64,000 nucleotides of DNA from Agathobacter rectalis ATCC 33656 (GCF_000020605.1 NC_012781.1:310001-374000); one strand, 5' to 3'; positions 47,917 through 55,936 are shown, numbered from the stretch's first letter. Notes: generated by a model not told the origin, from the letters alone. Translations and numbers: made by a program.

Positions 47917-49287
47917 TTGGAGAGAACGATTAGCGGCATGATGGGAAAGGGGGCTATCAATCATAATACGAGAGCTTTTAATGCAAAAAATGTTGACCCG
48001 GAACGGAGCATTTACAATGTGCAGTTTTGCAATACCAGTATCAAAAAGGTATATCACGAATTATTTGATGAAGCATTGGAGCGGTATAATGCAAAGCAGA
48101 AACGAAGTAACCGGAAGATTGATAATTATTATGAAAAAATCAGACAGAGTAAGCAGGAGAAGCTGTTCCATGAGGTTATTTTGCAAATTGGCAATAAAGA
48201 CGATATGAACTCAAAAAGCAAAGAGGGAGAGCTTGCAAAGGAAATTCTGATTGATTATATGCAGGATTTTCAGAAACGAAATCCGAATCTCTATGTGTTT
48301 TCGGCTCATCTGCACATGGATGAGGAAACACCGCATATTCACATTGATTTTGTTCCTTTTATCCGTAACAGTAAGCGTGGACTTGATACCAGAGTTTCCC
48401 TAAAGGGAGCATTGGCAGAGCAGGGCTTTAAGGGCGGTACAAGAGGGGCAACGGAATGGAATCAGTGGATGGAATCGGAAAAGCAGGAGCTTTCAAAGGT
48501 CATGGAGCGGTATGATGTGCAATGGAAACATTTGGGAACACACAACAAGCATTTGTCGGTACTTGATTTTGAGAAGCAGGAGCGACAGAAAGAGGTTGCA
48601 CAGCTGGAACAGACACTTTCAGATAATAAAGTGGAATTAAACAATATCTTATATCAGCAGATTATGGCAGAGGAGAAAACAGAGCAGATACGCAAAGAGG
48701 GCGAAGTAATACGGCAGGAGGTGTCAGAGCTTTCAGCAGAAAGTGACTGGCTGAAAGAGCAGACAGAAATATTGTCGGAGGATAAGGAAAAACTGCTATC
48801 GGAAAATGAAAATTTGGAGAGCCAGCAGAAGAAATTACAGCGGGAAATCAATAAGATGGTGCAGTCTAAGGAAACTATGGAGCGGAATATTCACACTTAT
48901 GATGAAGATGAGAAGTGGCAGTTACCGGAACCGGGTACGTTGATGAGCGCAAAGGCATACCGGGATAAAAAGGCTCTGCCGCTTGTGCAAAAGCTGAAAG
49001 AACTGGTAAAAAATCTGACACTCAAGTGTATACAGCTTACAGAGCAGGTCAAGAAGCTGACTGTTAAGGTGGACAGACAGCAGAATCAGATTAGCAGGCT
49101 GACAGACAAAGCTATGGAGCAGAATGATATGATTGAAAGATTGCAGGAAAAAGTATCGGATTTGGGGCATTTGGAGCGTTATTTCGGCAAGGAACGGGTA
49201 CAGGCGATAGTGGAACAGTCAAAGACAATCGAGCAGGCTGAAAGAGCAGAGAAACGCCCGAAACGAGCCTATGATATGGGCAGATAG
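47917..49287 (+). CDS. MobV-type relaxase (plasmid recombination enzyme)
   Basis: 456 residues from a TTG start eight bases after 'gaggaggag'. The N-terminal motif 'INHNTRAF' and the metal-binding HUH motif 'HLHMDEETPHIHID' (H131, H133, H140, H142) define the Mob_Pre/MobV family. A long coiled coil covers about 215-440. It nicks oriT and pilots the DNA strand using a helper element's conjugation machinery. Confidence 0.9.
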   Translation: MERTISGMMGKGAINHNTRAFNAKNVDPERSIYNVQFCNTSIKKVYHELFDEALERYNAKQKRSNRKIDNYYEKIRQSKQEKLFHEVILQIGNKDDMNSKSKEGELAKEILIDYMQDFQKRNPNLYVFSAHLHMDEETPHIHIDFVPFIRNSKRGLDTRVSLKGALAEQGFKGGTRGATEWNQWMESEKQELSKVMERYDVQWKHLGTHNKHLSVLDFEKQERQKEVAQLEQTLSDNKVELNNILYQQIMAEEKTEQIRKEGEVIRQEVSELSAESDWLKEQTEILSEDKEKLLSENENLESQQKKLQREINKMVQSKETMERNIHTYDEDEKWQLPEPGTLMSAKAYRDKKALPLVQKLKELVKNLTLKCIQLTEQVKKLTVKVDRQQNQISRLTDKAMEQNDMIERLQEKVSDLGHLERYFGKERVQAIVEQSKTIEQAERAEKRPKRAYDMGR

Positions 49288-49307
49288 GAAAGGATGGGAT
49301 TGCTGGA

Positions 49308-49622
49308 ATGACAGATATGGAGAAGAAAGTTATGGTGCGGTTATGTGCCAAAATTCTGACGGAAACAGATCTTTACGATACCGATAAAGAGGTACAAAAT
49401 CTGATAGACTGGGTGCTGGTGTCGGAGCAGATGAAAGAGAACAATAATGTAATCCGTAATCTGACCGGAGAATATAAGCAGATAGAGCCGGATTGCCGGG
49501 CGAGAGTAAAGGAGAAGCTGGAGCGTATGAAAGAGCTTTGCAAAGAGCGTAACAGCCTGTATGAAAAACAGAATGATTTGAAAGGACAGAAATGGAAACT
49601 GGAGAAGGCGTTGGAACGATAG
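49308..49622 (+). CDS. small helical protein of mobile element, unknown function
   Basis: 104 residues, charged and coiled-coil-like ('KEKLERMKELCKERNSLYEK'), with no membrane segment. It starts 21 bases after the relaxase gene and is probably co-transcribed. No family was recognised; by place it could be a mobilization accessory protein. Confidence 0.6.
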   Translation: MTDMEKKVMVRLCAKILTETDLYDTDKEVQNLIDWVLVSEQMKENNNVIRNLTGEYKQIEPDCRARVKEKLERMKELCKERNSLYEKQNDLKGQKWKLEKALER

Positions 49623-49743
49623 GAAAGAGGGGCATGGTGGTTGTCATGCCCTGTTTTTTATGGTAGTCGGGATGAGGGAAAAGTGCTACAATTAAAAGGA
49701 AAAAATTGTAGAGAAAATTAAAAACATAGGAGGAAACGTATTT

Positions 49744-50691
49744 GTGAATGGTTTTACAGATGCATTGGAACAAAGAAATCTGGAAGAGTTAAGAAAGTAT
49801 CCTAAGGCAGATTTGCACAATCATTTTGTGCTTGGCGGAAATAGACGGTTCATATATCAGGAAACTCGAAAAAAAATTGAGCCATTAGCTAATCCTTTGT
49901 CATCAATGGATGAGATGAATCAATGGAGTCAAAAATATATTAGTCAAGACTTTAATAGCACTGCGATGAGAAAATTTTTGATCAGAGCAACATTTCAACA
50001 AGCCAGAGAGGATGGAGTAACTGTGCTTGAAATTGGTGAAGATGTGTGGGGCTTAAACGAATTTTTTAATAATGATATTGATGAGTTGGTTAATGCTTTT
50101 ACAAGTGCTCAAAAAGAAATCGCTCCCGATATAGAATTAAGGCTTCAAATTGGATTATCAAGACATTGTTCGATCAGTTATTTAGAAGATTGTTTATCAT
50201 ATTTTTGGGGAAATAAGAATTTTTATTCTATTGATTTGTACGGTGATGAATTAGCACAACCTATCGAAAATTTTAAAGGAATTTATCGGCGTGCAAAAAA
50301 AGAAGGATTAAGGCTAAAAGCACACGTCGGAGAATGGGGGACTGCTAAAGACGTAAGAACAGCCGTAGAAGAATTAGAACTTGATGAGGTTCAGCATGGG
50401 ATAGCGGCAGTCAGTGATGAATCAGTAATCCGTTTTTTGGCAGATAATAAAATTAGATTAAATATTACACCAACAAGTAATATTTTACTTGGAAGGGTAG
50501 CAGATATGTCTATGCATCCGATTGGAAAACTGTATCGTAGTGGTGTTGATGTTACTATAAATTCCGATGATGTATTAATATTTGATTCAGATGTATCCAA
50601 AGAATATCTACGGCTTTATGAGTTTCAGTGCTTAACAGCAGAAGAATTAGAAAACATAAGAAAAAATGGACTAAAACCTATAATTATATAG
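49744..50691 (+). CDS. adenosine deaminase-like amidohydrolase (cargo)
   Basis: 315 residues from GTG 49744, eight bases after 'taggagg'. Metal and catalytic residues of the adenosine/AMP deaminase family are in place: H25 and H27 ('ADLHNHF'), H194 and E197 ('KAHVGEWG'), H218 ('VQHGIA'), D275 and D276 ('NSDDVLIF'). It probably deaminates a purine nucleoside or related compound. It sits at the right end of element 1, away from the transfer genes, so it is cargo. Whether it serves metabolism or defence is unknown. Confidence 0.82.
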   Translation: MNGFTDALEQRNLEELRKYPKADLHNHFVLGGNRRFIYQETRKKIEPLANPLSSMDEMNQWSQKYISQDFNSTAMRKFLIRATFQQAREDGVTVLEIGEDVWGLNEFFNNDIDELVNAFTSAQKEIAPDIELRLQIGLSRHCSISYLEDCLSYFWGNKNFYSIDLYGDELAQPIENFKGIYRRAKKEGLRLKAHVGEWGTAKDVRTAVEELELDEVQHGIAAVSDESVIRFLADNKIRLNITPTSNILLGRVADMSMHPIGKLYRSGVDVTINSDDVLIFDSDVSKEYLRLYEFQCLTAEELENIRKNGLKPIII

Positions 50692-50731
50692 ACAAATTGA
50701 AATTGCAGACTTCCTTATTGATCATATCTAA

Positions 50732-50751
50732 ACATGGTGCTAGCACCATGT
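50732..50751. promoter_or_regulatory. perfect 20-bp palindrome
   Basis: 'acatggtgctagcaccatgt' is its own reverse complement. It lies 40 bases after the deaminase gene near the right end of element 1 and has no T tract, so it looks like a protein-binding site rather than a terminator. The rest of 50692-50910 is AT-rich with the arm repeat below. Confidence 0.6.
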
Positions 50752-50789
50752 AATAAAGGTAATTAAGGAGAAAATCGGTATTTTTGGAG

Positions 50790-50813
50790 TGGCTCTATTT
50801 TGGCTCTAAAATT
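50790..50813. repeat. element 1 right arm-type repeat
   Basis: The doubled motif 'tggctcta...tggctctaaaatt' matches 42602-42624 near the left end; it ends about 100 bases before the central tuf repeat. Confidence 0.65.
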
Positions 50814-50910
50814 TTTTGTAATCACAAAAATAAAGAGAAAAAATGGAGAATGTGAATAAAAATATGCAGTAAAATCAACGAAAAACATTCCGATTTAATT
50901 TCCTAAAGCT

Positions 50911-50965
50911 CGTGAGGGTGGACGTACAGTAGGATCTGGACGTGTTGCTACAGTTATCGAGTAAT
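50911..50965 (+). repeat. tuf 3' end copy 2, junction of elements 1 and 2
   Basis: Identical over 55 bp to 42464-42518. It is attR of element 1 and attL of element 2. No other tuf sequence is present here. Confidence 0.9.
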
Positions 50966-50984
50966 ACAATCTTAATATGGATTT

Positions 50985-51050
50985 GTTATCGTAAGATAAC
51001 GTTGTGTCTAAACGTAAGATACCCGTAGAACTTCGGTTCTACGGGTTTTT
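50985..51050 (+). terminator. hairpins right of the tuf repeat copy 2
   Basis: A small hairpin 'gttatc-gtaa-gataac' (50985-51000) is followed by a strong terminator 'acccgtagaac-ttcg-gttctacgggt' (51021-51046) with a T tract. Like 42540 and 54608, it stands where the tuf terminator would be. Confidence 0.8.
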
Positions 51051-51159
51051 CTGTATCTTAAAGAGAGAATGATTTGAAAAATTATAAGTAGAGAAATAGC
51101 GAAATATTTATCAGCAAGATAAAATACAGATAAATTTAAAATTGAAAAATAAGACCAGT

Positions 51160-51177
51160 GGTGCCAAAACGGTGCCC
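51160..51177. repeat. element 2 left arm-type repeat
   Basis: 'ggtgccaaaacggtgccc' holds two copies of 'ggtgcc' and recurs almost unchanged at 54401-54418 near the right end. Confidence 0.6.
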
Positions 51178-51185
51178 AAAAAGAA

Positions 51186-51220
51186 ACTCCTGCGAATGTT
51201 TGCCATTCACAGGAGTGATT
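51186..51220. terminator. two-way terminator of the XRE remnant
   Basis: Stem 'actcctgcgaatg' / 'cattcacaggagt' with one mismatch, T tract on the plus side and 'ttctttttg' on the minus side. Confidence 0.75.
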
Positions 51221-51222
51221 TT

Positions 51223-51666
51223 TTACCAACCTTTAATCTGCTTGATCTGTTCAGCACGTTTCGGATCTCGATGATATTGCAGTTTCAGACGGATTGTTTC
51301 TACAACTTCCTGTCTGGCTTCATCATCAAGCTGATAGAATGATGTAAGTAGATTATCTACATCAGGCATACTATTTTTGCCAAAAAGATACATCAACGGA
51401 TACATAGAATTTTTTAAGTAAGTCTTTACACGACTTGCGTCTAAGGCTCCGTTCAAACCGTCTGGAAGTGTAGGATAAATCTCTTCTTCCTTAATTGTGT
51501 CAGAAAATGGACTGGCAGAACATATCTCATTCACATCAATTTGCAATTCGTTTGCAAGTCTTAAAGCAAAATCAAATCGAATATTGGAATCTTTTTGAAT
51601 GATTGAATATAAGGTTGTAGCACTGATTCCAGTTGCTTTTGCAATTTTACGGACATTTATAAGTGG
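51223..51666 (-). pseudogene. XRE-family regulator lacking its start
   Basis: The minus-strand frame is open from 51666 to 51223 and begins after a stop codon, with helix-turn-helix sequence from the first residues ('VRKIAKATGISATTLYSIIQ'). No ATG, GTG or TTG start lies before this motif, so roughly the first 15-20 residues are lost. The later part includes 'LANELQIDVNEICSASPFSD' and 'PTLPDGLNGALD', typical of regulators in Lachnospiraceae integrative elements. A TTG at 51546 would give only the C-terminal 107 residues. Confidence 0.7.
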
Positions 51667-51760
51667 TTAAGAGATCTGATGTATGCGTAGAAAATGGAAA
51701 ATATGTTACAAATAAAACGAGAATTTGAACTCGAAATTTGGGAAAAATAATGAAAATAAC

Positions 51761-51789
51761 TTGACATTTGAAAATAAGAGATGTATTCT
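51761..51789 (+). promoter_or_regulatory. promoter of the RiPP precursor gene
   Basis: Exact 'ttgaca' and 'tattct' with a 17-base spacer, about 35 bases before the precursor start codon. The direct repeat 'aatttgaactcgaaatttg' lies just upstream (from 51722) and could be an activator site. Confidence 0.7.
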
Positions 51790-51823
51790 TAAGATAAATT
51801 CAATAAACGGGAGGTGGATAAAA

Positions 51824-51931
51824 ATGTTTAATCTTGAAGAATTGAGCTTGGAGTTTGTAGAGATTTCTGAATTAAAAACCTCTAAGAACTTATTTGGACC
51901 AGTTATGTACGGAACAGGTGTGAGAATGTAG
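51824..51931 (+). CDS. putative RiPP precursor peptide
   Basis: 35 residues from ATG 51824, seven bases after 'gggaggtgg'. An acidic leader-like N-terminus ('FNLEELSLEFVEISELKTS') is followed by a Gly/aromatic core-like end ('KNLFGPVMYGTGVRM'). There is no cysteine, which excludes thioether products of the sactipeptide type on this peptide; a carbon-carbon or other crosslink at Tyr, Phe, Arg or Met is more likely. A partial terminator separates it from the radical SAM gene, as is usual where the peptide is needed in excess. No known precursor family was recognised. Confidence 0.7.
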   Translation: MFNLEELSLEFVEISELKTSKNLFGPVMYGTGVRM

Positions 51932-51937
51932 TTTGTA

Positions 51938-51983
51938 GAAAAGACTTGCTCTATGTAAAAAGAAATATAGAGTAGGTCTTTTT
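51938..51983 (+). terminator. attenuating hairpin between precursor and radical SAM gene
   Basis: 'aaaagacttgctctat' pairs with 'atagagtaggtctttt' with one mismatch, followed by more T. Confidence 0.75.
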
Positions 51984-52013
51984 TATTTAAAAAGGATTAT
52001 AGGAGAGAATATA

Positions 52014-53023
52014 TGAATAAATTAACTACAGCTGTATGGGAAATAACAATGGGTTGTAATATGCGTTGTAAACATTGCGGTTCAAGTTGTGCAGAAGCGC
52101 TACCCGATGAGTTGAATACATCAGAAGCTCTTGAGGTGTGTGACCAATTAAAAGATTTGGGATTAAAAGTTATTACATTATCTGGAGGGGAACCTACGAC
52201 ACGTAGTGACTGGCATATTATTGCGAAAAGATTAGTAGATAATGGCATAATAACAAGTATTATTACAAATGGTTGGTTGATTGATGAAAACTTTATTCAT
52301 AATGCGATAACATCAGGAATTAGAAGTGTCTGTTTAAGTATTGATGGTCTTGAAAAAACTCACGATTTTATACGGAGATCGGGATCATTCAATAAAAGTA
52401 TTAAAGCATTGAAAGAATTAAGAAAAAATAATATTTCGACATCAGTAATAACTTCAATAAATAAAGAAAATATATGTGAATTGGAAGAACTATATCAATT
52501 ATTAATTGTTTTGGCAGATTGCATAGGTTATTATAGCAATAAAGATATAAAAGTAAATGAGAATTTTCTTAATGATAATTGGTCTTGGACAGGTTGTGGA
52601 GCAGGAAAGCATGTAATTGGTATTCTGCATAATGGAGATATTGTTGCTTGTACTTCTATTAGAGATAAAACATTAGTAGCGGGAAATATTCGTGAAAAAT
52701 CTTTAAAGTCGATTTGGGAAAGTCCGGACTCTTTTAAGTGGAATAGAAATTTTGATAGTAGTAAGTTAAAAGGATTTTGCAGAGAATGTCGTTATACAGA
52801 ACGATGCTTAGGAGGATGTAGTAATAGTCGTTATTGCATTAACGGCTCATTTGAAAGTGAAAATAGATACTGTGCATATAATGTTGAAATGAAAAAATGG
52901 AAAAAATATTTGGAATCACTTAATGATATATCAGAAATTGATAATGTTATAGAAAAAGCAGCGGCTTTAAAACATCAGGATCTTTATAAGATAGCTTGCG
53001 AAATTAAACAATCTAAATTATGA
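52014..53023 (+). CDS. radical SAM/SPASM peptide maturase
   Basis: 336 residues (ATG at 52014, 'ataggagag' upstream). The radical SAM cluster motif C15-x3-C19-x2-C22 is followed by 'LSGGEPT' at 56-62. The C-terminal SPASM domain has the full cysteine set: C195, C213, C256, C259, C265, C269, C275 and C287, with the CX2CX5CX3CX17C pattern. It most likely modifies the preceding 35-residue peptide. The middle of the barrel looks short: 'ELYQLLIVLADCIGYY' appears to join segments that are normally about 50 residues apart. Confidence 0.88.
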
Positions 53024-53040
53024 TTAGAGAGGTAACAAAT

Positions 53041-54300
53041 ATGAATAAACATGAGTTATATCATAACCACAATTATGTTTATCTGCTGACTTCTAATATT
53101 ATTAACCGCTGTGGTGATTCATTAGATACAATACTTTTTACATGGTTGGTATATTTACTTACAAATAGTGCAGGGTGGTCTGCGATTATTTTTGGTATTA
53201 ATCAAGCTACTTCTGTAATTATTCAACCATTTATAGGTCCATTAGTCGAGAATATGAATAAAAAGAAAGTGTTAGTACTTTCAGATATAGCTCGAGTTCT
53301 GTTAGTTTTGTATATATTATATGTATATACACAAAACATGCTTTCACCATTAATATTGGTTTTTATGACAATATCCATTTCATTAATAGAAGCATTTCAT
53401 ATGCCAGCAGGGGTAGCAGTTATTCAGCATGTACTTCCTAATGAACATTATGATAAAGGTGTAAGTGTCAATGTGTCTTGTACCAAAATAGCAGTATTAG
53501 TTGGAACTGGCTTGTCAGGCATAGTGATTAGTTCATTTGGAATAGGTATTTCTTTAGCGATAGATGCTTTGATATTTTTAATATCAGCGTTGCTTATAGT
53601 AAAAATAGAATTTTCTGTTCAAGAAGAAAAGAAGACAAACCGAATAATTGGCAGAGAATATTTAATTTCGCTTAGAGATGGATTTAGTTATGTATTTGAC
53701 CATAAGAAGCTATTAAAACTATGTTTTTTATGTATTCTAATTAATTCAGCAGTGGTTCCATTTGATGCACTGCTCGCCCCGATTGCAAGAGAAATGTTTA
53801 GTGGAGATGCCAAAATTGTTTCATTACTAAGTGTAAGCGTAACTATTGGTACTATTTTGGGATCATTGACTTTTGCAAAAATGAAAGAGGAGAAAAAAAA
53901 TAATACACTTGTTACATTTTGTGGAATTGTTTTAGGTGTATACTATGTTTTTATTGCATTTGTTTCAAAATATATTGCAAATCCTATAACTCAAAAATTA
54001 CTGTTGCTAATCGGTTCGATAATAATTGGTGCAGCATTGGGATTAATGATTACTTATGTACAAGTGAAATTTGTAAAAGAAGTTACTAAAGAATATATAG
54101 GACGTGTTTCTGCAATTCGATTTTCACTTACATACGCATGCGCGCCAGTGGTATCTTTTGTGATTAGTATTATATACAAAGTTACTGTTGTTGATACAAG
54201 TTCACTTTTTGTGGGATTTGGTATTGTAATAATAATTCTTTTTCTTTTGGCAAATAAGATTACGTTTTCTCCTTTGAAGAAAGGCGATAAAAGTTATTAG
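53041..54300 (+). CDS. MFS exporter
   Basis: 419 residues from ATG 53041 ('gagagg' upstream); ATG 53020 overlaps the previous stop and is possible. Ten to twelve membrane helices of the MFS_3/MdtG drug-efflux type, with 'GDSLDTILFTWLVYLLTNSA' in helix 1 and the loop motif 'PLVENMNKKKVLVLSDIARV' between helices 2 and 3. As last gene of the cluster it probably exports the modified peptide or gives self-resistance. Confidence 0.85.
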   Translation: MNKHELYHNHNYVYLLTSNIINRCGDSLDTILFTWLVYLLTNSAGWSAIIFGINQATSVIIQPFIGPLVENMNKKKVLVLSDIARVLLVLYILYVYTQNMLSPLILVFMTISISLIEAFHMPAGVAVIQHVLPNEHYDKGVSVNVSCTKIAVLVGTGLSGIVISSFGIGISLAIDALIFLISALLIVKIEFSVQEEKKTNRIIGREYLISLRDGFSYVFDHKKLLKLCFLCILINSAVVPFDALLAPIAREMFSGDAKIVSLLSVSVTIGTILGSLTFAKMKEEKKNNTLVTFCGIVLGVYYVFIAFVSKYIANPITQKLLLLIGSIIIGAALGLMITYVQVKFVKEVTKEYIGRVSAIRFSLTYACAPVVSFVISIIYKVTVVDTSSLFVGFGIVIIILFLLANKITFSPLKKGDKSY

Positions 54301-54519
54301 AAATTATTTATATGAAAAACTGGCTGCTTTTTGGCTATAAATTAAAGCTGATAGAGAAGAGCATAAACAACAGAAGAGAAGCTTTTTGACTGAGGCTTCC
54401 GGTGCCAAAACGGTGCCAAGAAATCAGGCAAATAAAAATAAATAGTACAAATCAGTCGTTTTTCACTGTATTTTGGAGAGAAAACCATAAAAAATATGAG
54501 GTAAAATGATATTAAAGTA
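54301..54519. repeat. right end of element 2 with arm-type repeats
   Basis: Non-coding. 'tggctgctttttggctataa' (54321-54340) is a degenerate element-1-type arm, and 'ggtgccaaaacggtgcc' (54401-54417) matches the left arm of element 2. The latter ends about 100 bases before the tuf repeat, the same distance as in element 1. Confidence 0.6.
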
Positions 54520-54574
54520 TCGTGAGGGTGGATGTACAGTAGGATCTGGACGTGTTGCTACAGTTATCGAGTAA
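54520..54574 (+). repeat. tuf 3' end copy 3, right attachment site (attR)
   Basis: The third 55-bp copy, with one C-to-T difference at 54532. Chromosomal sequence resumes to its right with a terminator. Confidence 0.88.
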
Positions 54575-54607
54575 TTACTTGTTAGTAGTGTAAATATCTA
54601 GTAAATT

Positions 54608-54643
54608 CAAGGGTTTCCGAGATTTCTCGGAAACCCTTTTTTA
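54608..54643 (+). terminator. probable original tuf terminator
   Basis: Stem 'aagggtttccgaga' / 'tctcggaaaccctt' and a T tract. The preceding 'agtaaattcaagg' also precedes the terminator at 42540, showing common ancestry of the two regions. Confidence 0.85.
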
Positions 54644-54719
54644 CAGTTTAAAAGTATGTTATAGTAGGATTAATTGATGTAGTGGTGCCAAGTCATAATG
54701 TAGATGGAAAAGGATTTTT

Positions 54720-55241
54720 ATGATGAAAATAGAAACAGAGCGATTATACATCCGCCATTTTGTGAATGAAGATGCTTCAATATGCTTCGAGGGATGGGGG
54801 ACAGATGAGCATTTGGGTGATTTTATAATGGGATATCCAATGAATATGGATCAGATGAATTCTTTTGTAAATGCTATGGTGAAAAATACGAATGCATGGG
54901 TAATTGTTGAAAAAGAAAGTGGTGCATGTATAGGATATATATCTTTTGATATACCATATCAAGAATTAAGGATTGGTGAAATTGGTTATGTTATTGGTGA
55001 AAAGTGGCATGGTAAAGGTTATGGCACTGAAGCTGTAAAAAAGATGATTTCAGAATACTTGTCAAAAGATAGACTGTATCTCATTGAGGCAAAATGTAAT
55101 ATAGATAATAAACCTTCGCTTAATCTGCTTGAAAAGGTAGGTTTTATTAAGGATGGGGTTTTAAGAAAAAGAAGAATTGATAAAAACACAGGGGAATATA
55201 GGGATTTGGTTGTTTATTCAATTACTACAAATGATAAATAA
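54720..55241 (+). CDS. GNAT-family N-acetyltransferase (RimJ/RimL type)
   Basis: 173 residues. The start 'METERLYIRHF'-like opening (MMKIETERLYIRHF), the acetyl-CoA motif 'GYVIGEKWHGKGYGTEAVKK' and 'NIDNKPSLNLLEKVGFIKDG' place it in the RimJ/RimL group, which acetylates protein N-termini or small amines. The substrate is unknown. ATG 54723 is an equally possible start. First gene to the right of the mobile elements. Confidence 0.88.
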   Translation: MMKIETERLYIRHFVNEDASICFEGWGTDEHLGDFIMGYPMNMDQMNSFVNAMVKNTNAWVIVEKESGACIGYISFDIPYQELRIGEIGYVIGEKWHGKGYGTEAVKKMISEYLSKDRLYLIEAKCNIDNKPSLNLLEKVGFIKDGVLRKRRIDKNTGEYRDLVVYSITTNDK

Positions 55242-55274
55242 GCAACATGTTTATCGGGAGGAGAGTGTACGCTA

Positions 55275-55799
55275 ATGAAAAATGAATTTTTAGAAGCATT
55301 AGGAAGCAATAATGCGAATAATAACACAGATTTATCATTGTATAGTAGATTTGTTGGAAATTGGTCGTTTACAATGACTACATATGATGAAGAGGGGAAG
55401 ATTGAAGATACAAAAGAAGGTGAGTGGCTTTTTTCATATGTCATGGATGGGTATGGAATTCAAGATGTCTTCATTTGTCCCAAAAGAGGAGAATGGACAG
55501 AGGAAGATACTTTATACGGAGATTATGGAACAACAATACGAGTTCCAATGATAGATAATTCAAAAAAGTGGAATATAGTGTACGTTTCCAAATGGAGTGT
55601 TGATAGGTTAATCGCCGAAGAATTGGAGAATGATATTATACAAACAGGGATTAATAAAGATGCGAATGATACAACTATATGGCAATGGAATTTCAAAAAT
55701 ATTGAGAAGGATACATTTAGTTGGGAAAGTATCTATTCAAAAGATTGCGGAAAGACGTGGAAATATGCAACAAAGGTAGAAGCTAAAAGAGAAATGTAA
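55275..55799 (+). CDS. DUF1579-like/lipocalin-like protein
   Basis: 174 residues, soluble, rich in Trp and Asp. The opening 'YSRFVGNWSFTMTTYDEEGK' and the later 'WQWNFKNIEKDTFSWESIYS' fit the small beta-barrel DUF1579/SnoaL-like group that includes stress and activator-associated proteins. No catalytic residues can be named. 'gggaggag' precedes the ATG, 33 bases after the acetyltransferase gene. Confidence 0.65.
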   Translation: MKNEFLEALGSNNANNNTDLSLYSRFVGNWSFTMTTYDEEGKIEDTKEGEWLFSYVMDGYGIQDVFICPKRGEWTEEDTLYGDYGTTIRVPMIDNSKKWNIVYVSKWSVDRLIAEELENDIIQTGINKDANDTTIWQWNFKNIEKDTFSWESIYSKDCGKTWKYATKVEAKREM

Positions 55800-55907
55800 A
55801 TTAAATGATTTGAATAATAAATGTATTCTAAACTGTACCTAATATGTTTTCTGCCACAAAAGGTGCAAAATGGGGTAGGAAATGAAGTGATGGGGTAGAA
55901 TATGTAA

Positions 55908-55936
55908 TTGACATAGCGGTCTGAATGGCATATTAT
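55908..55936 (+). promoter_or_regulatory. sigma-A promoter of the Dabb gene
   Basis: Exact 'ttgaca' and 'tattat' with a 17-base spacer. Upstream of it 'atggggtaggaaatgaagtg' is partly repeated. Confidence 0.7.

Larger units (their letters stand above)
42464..50965. mobile_element. element 1: integrative mobilizable element at tuf
   Basis: About 8.45 kb between identical 55-bp tuf repeats. It encodes a tyrosine integrase, excisionase, XRE repressor, RepA-like ATPase and MobV relaxase, but no type IV secretion genes, so it should be mobilizable rather than self-transmissible. The doubled motif 'tggctct...tggctctaaaa' lies 85 bases inside the left end (42602-42624) and 100 bases inside the right end (50790-50813). 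That placement fits arm-type integrase sites. Confidence 0.88.
50911..54574. mobile_element. element 2: integrase-less insertion carrying a RiPP-type cluster
   Basis: About 3.6 kb between tuf repeat copies 2 and 3. It lacks integrase, excisionase and relaxase genes, and its XRE gene is truncated. It has its own pair of doubled repeats 'ggtgccaaaacggtgcc' at 51160-51177 and 54401-54418, distinct from those of element 1. It is best seen as a decayed or cis-mobilizable element that keeps its ends. Confidence 0.78.

Noticed and set aside
51223..51546. A complete 107-residue gene starting at TTG 51546
   Set aside because: The same frame carries helix-turn-helix sequence upstream of that TTG, so it is the tail of a truncated XRE gene.
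42464..54574. The three tuf-end repeats as a CRISPR-like array or as tuf gene copies
   Set aside because: The spacing is 8.4 and 3.6 kb with genes between, and only the last 55 bases of tuf are repeated, which fits attachment sites.
55855..55900. Repeated 'atggggtagaa'-like sequence before the Dabb gene
   Set aside because: Only two short imperfect copies, with no symmetry or clear relation to the promoter.
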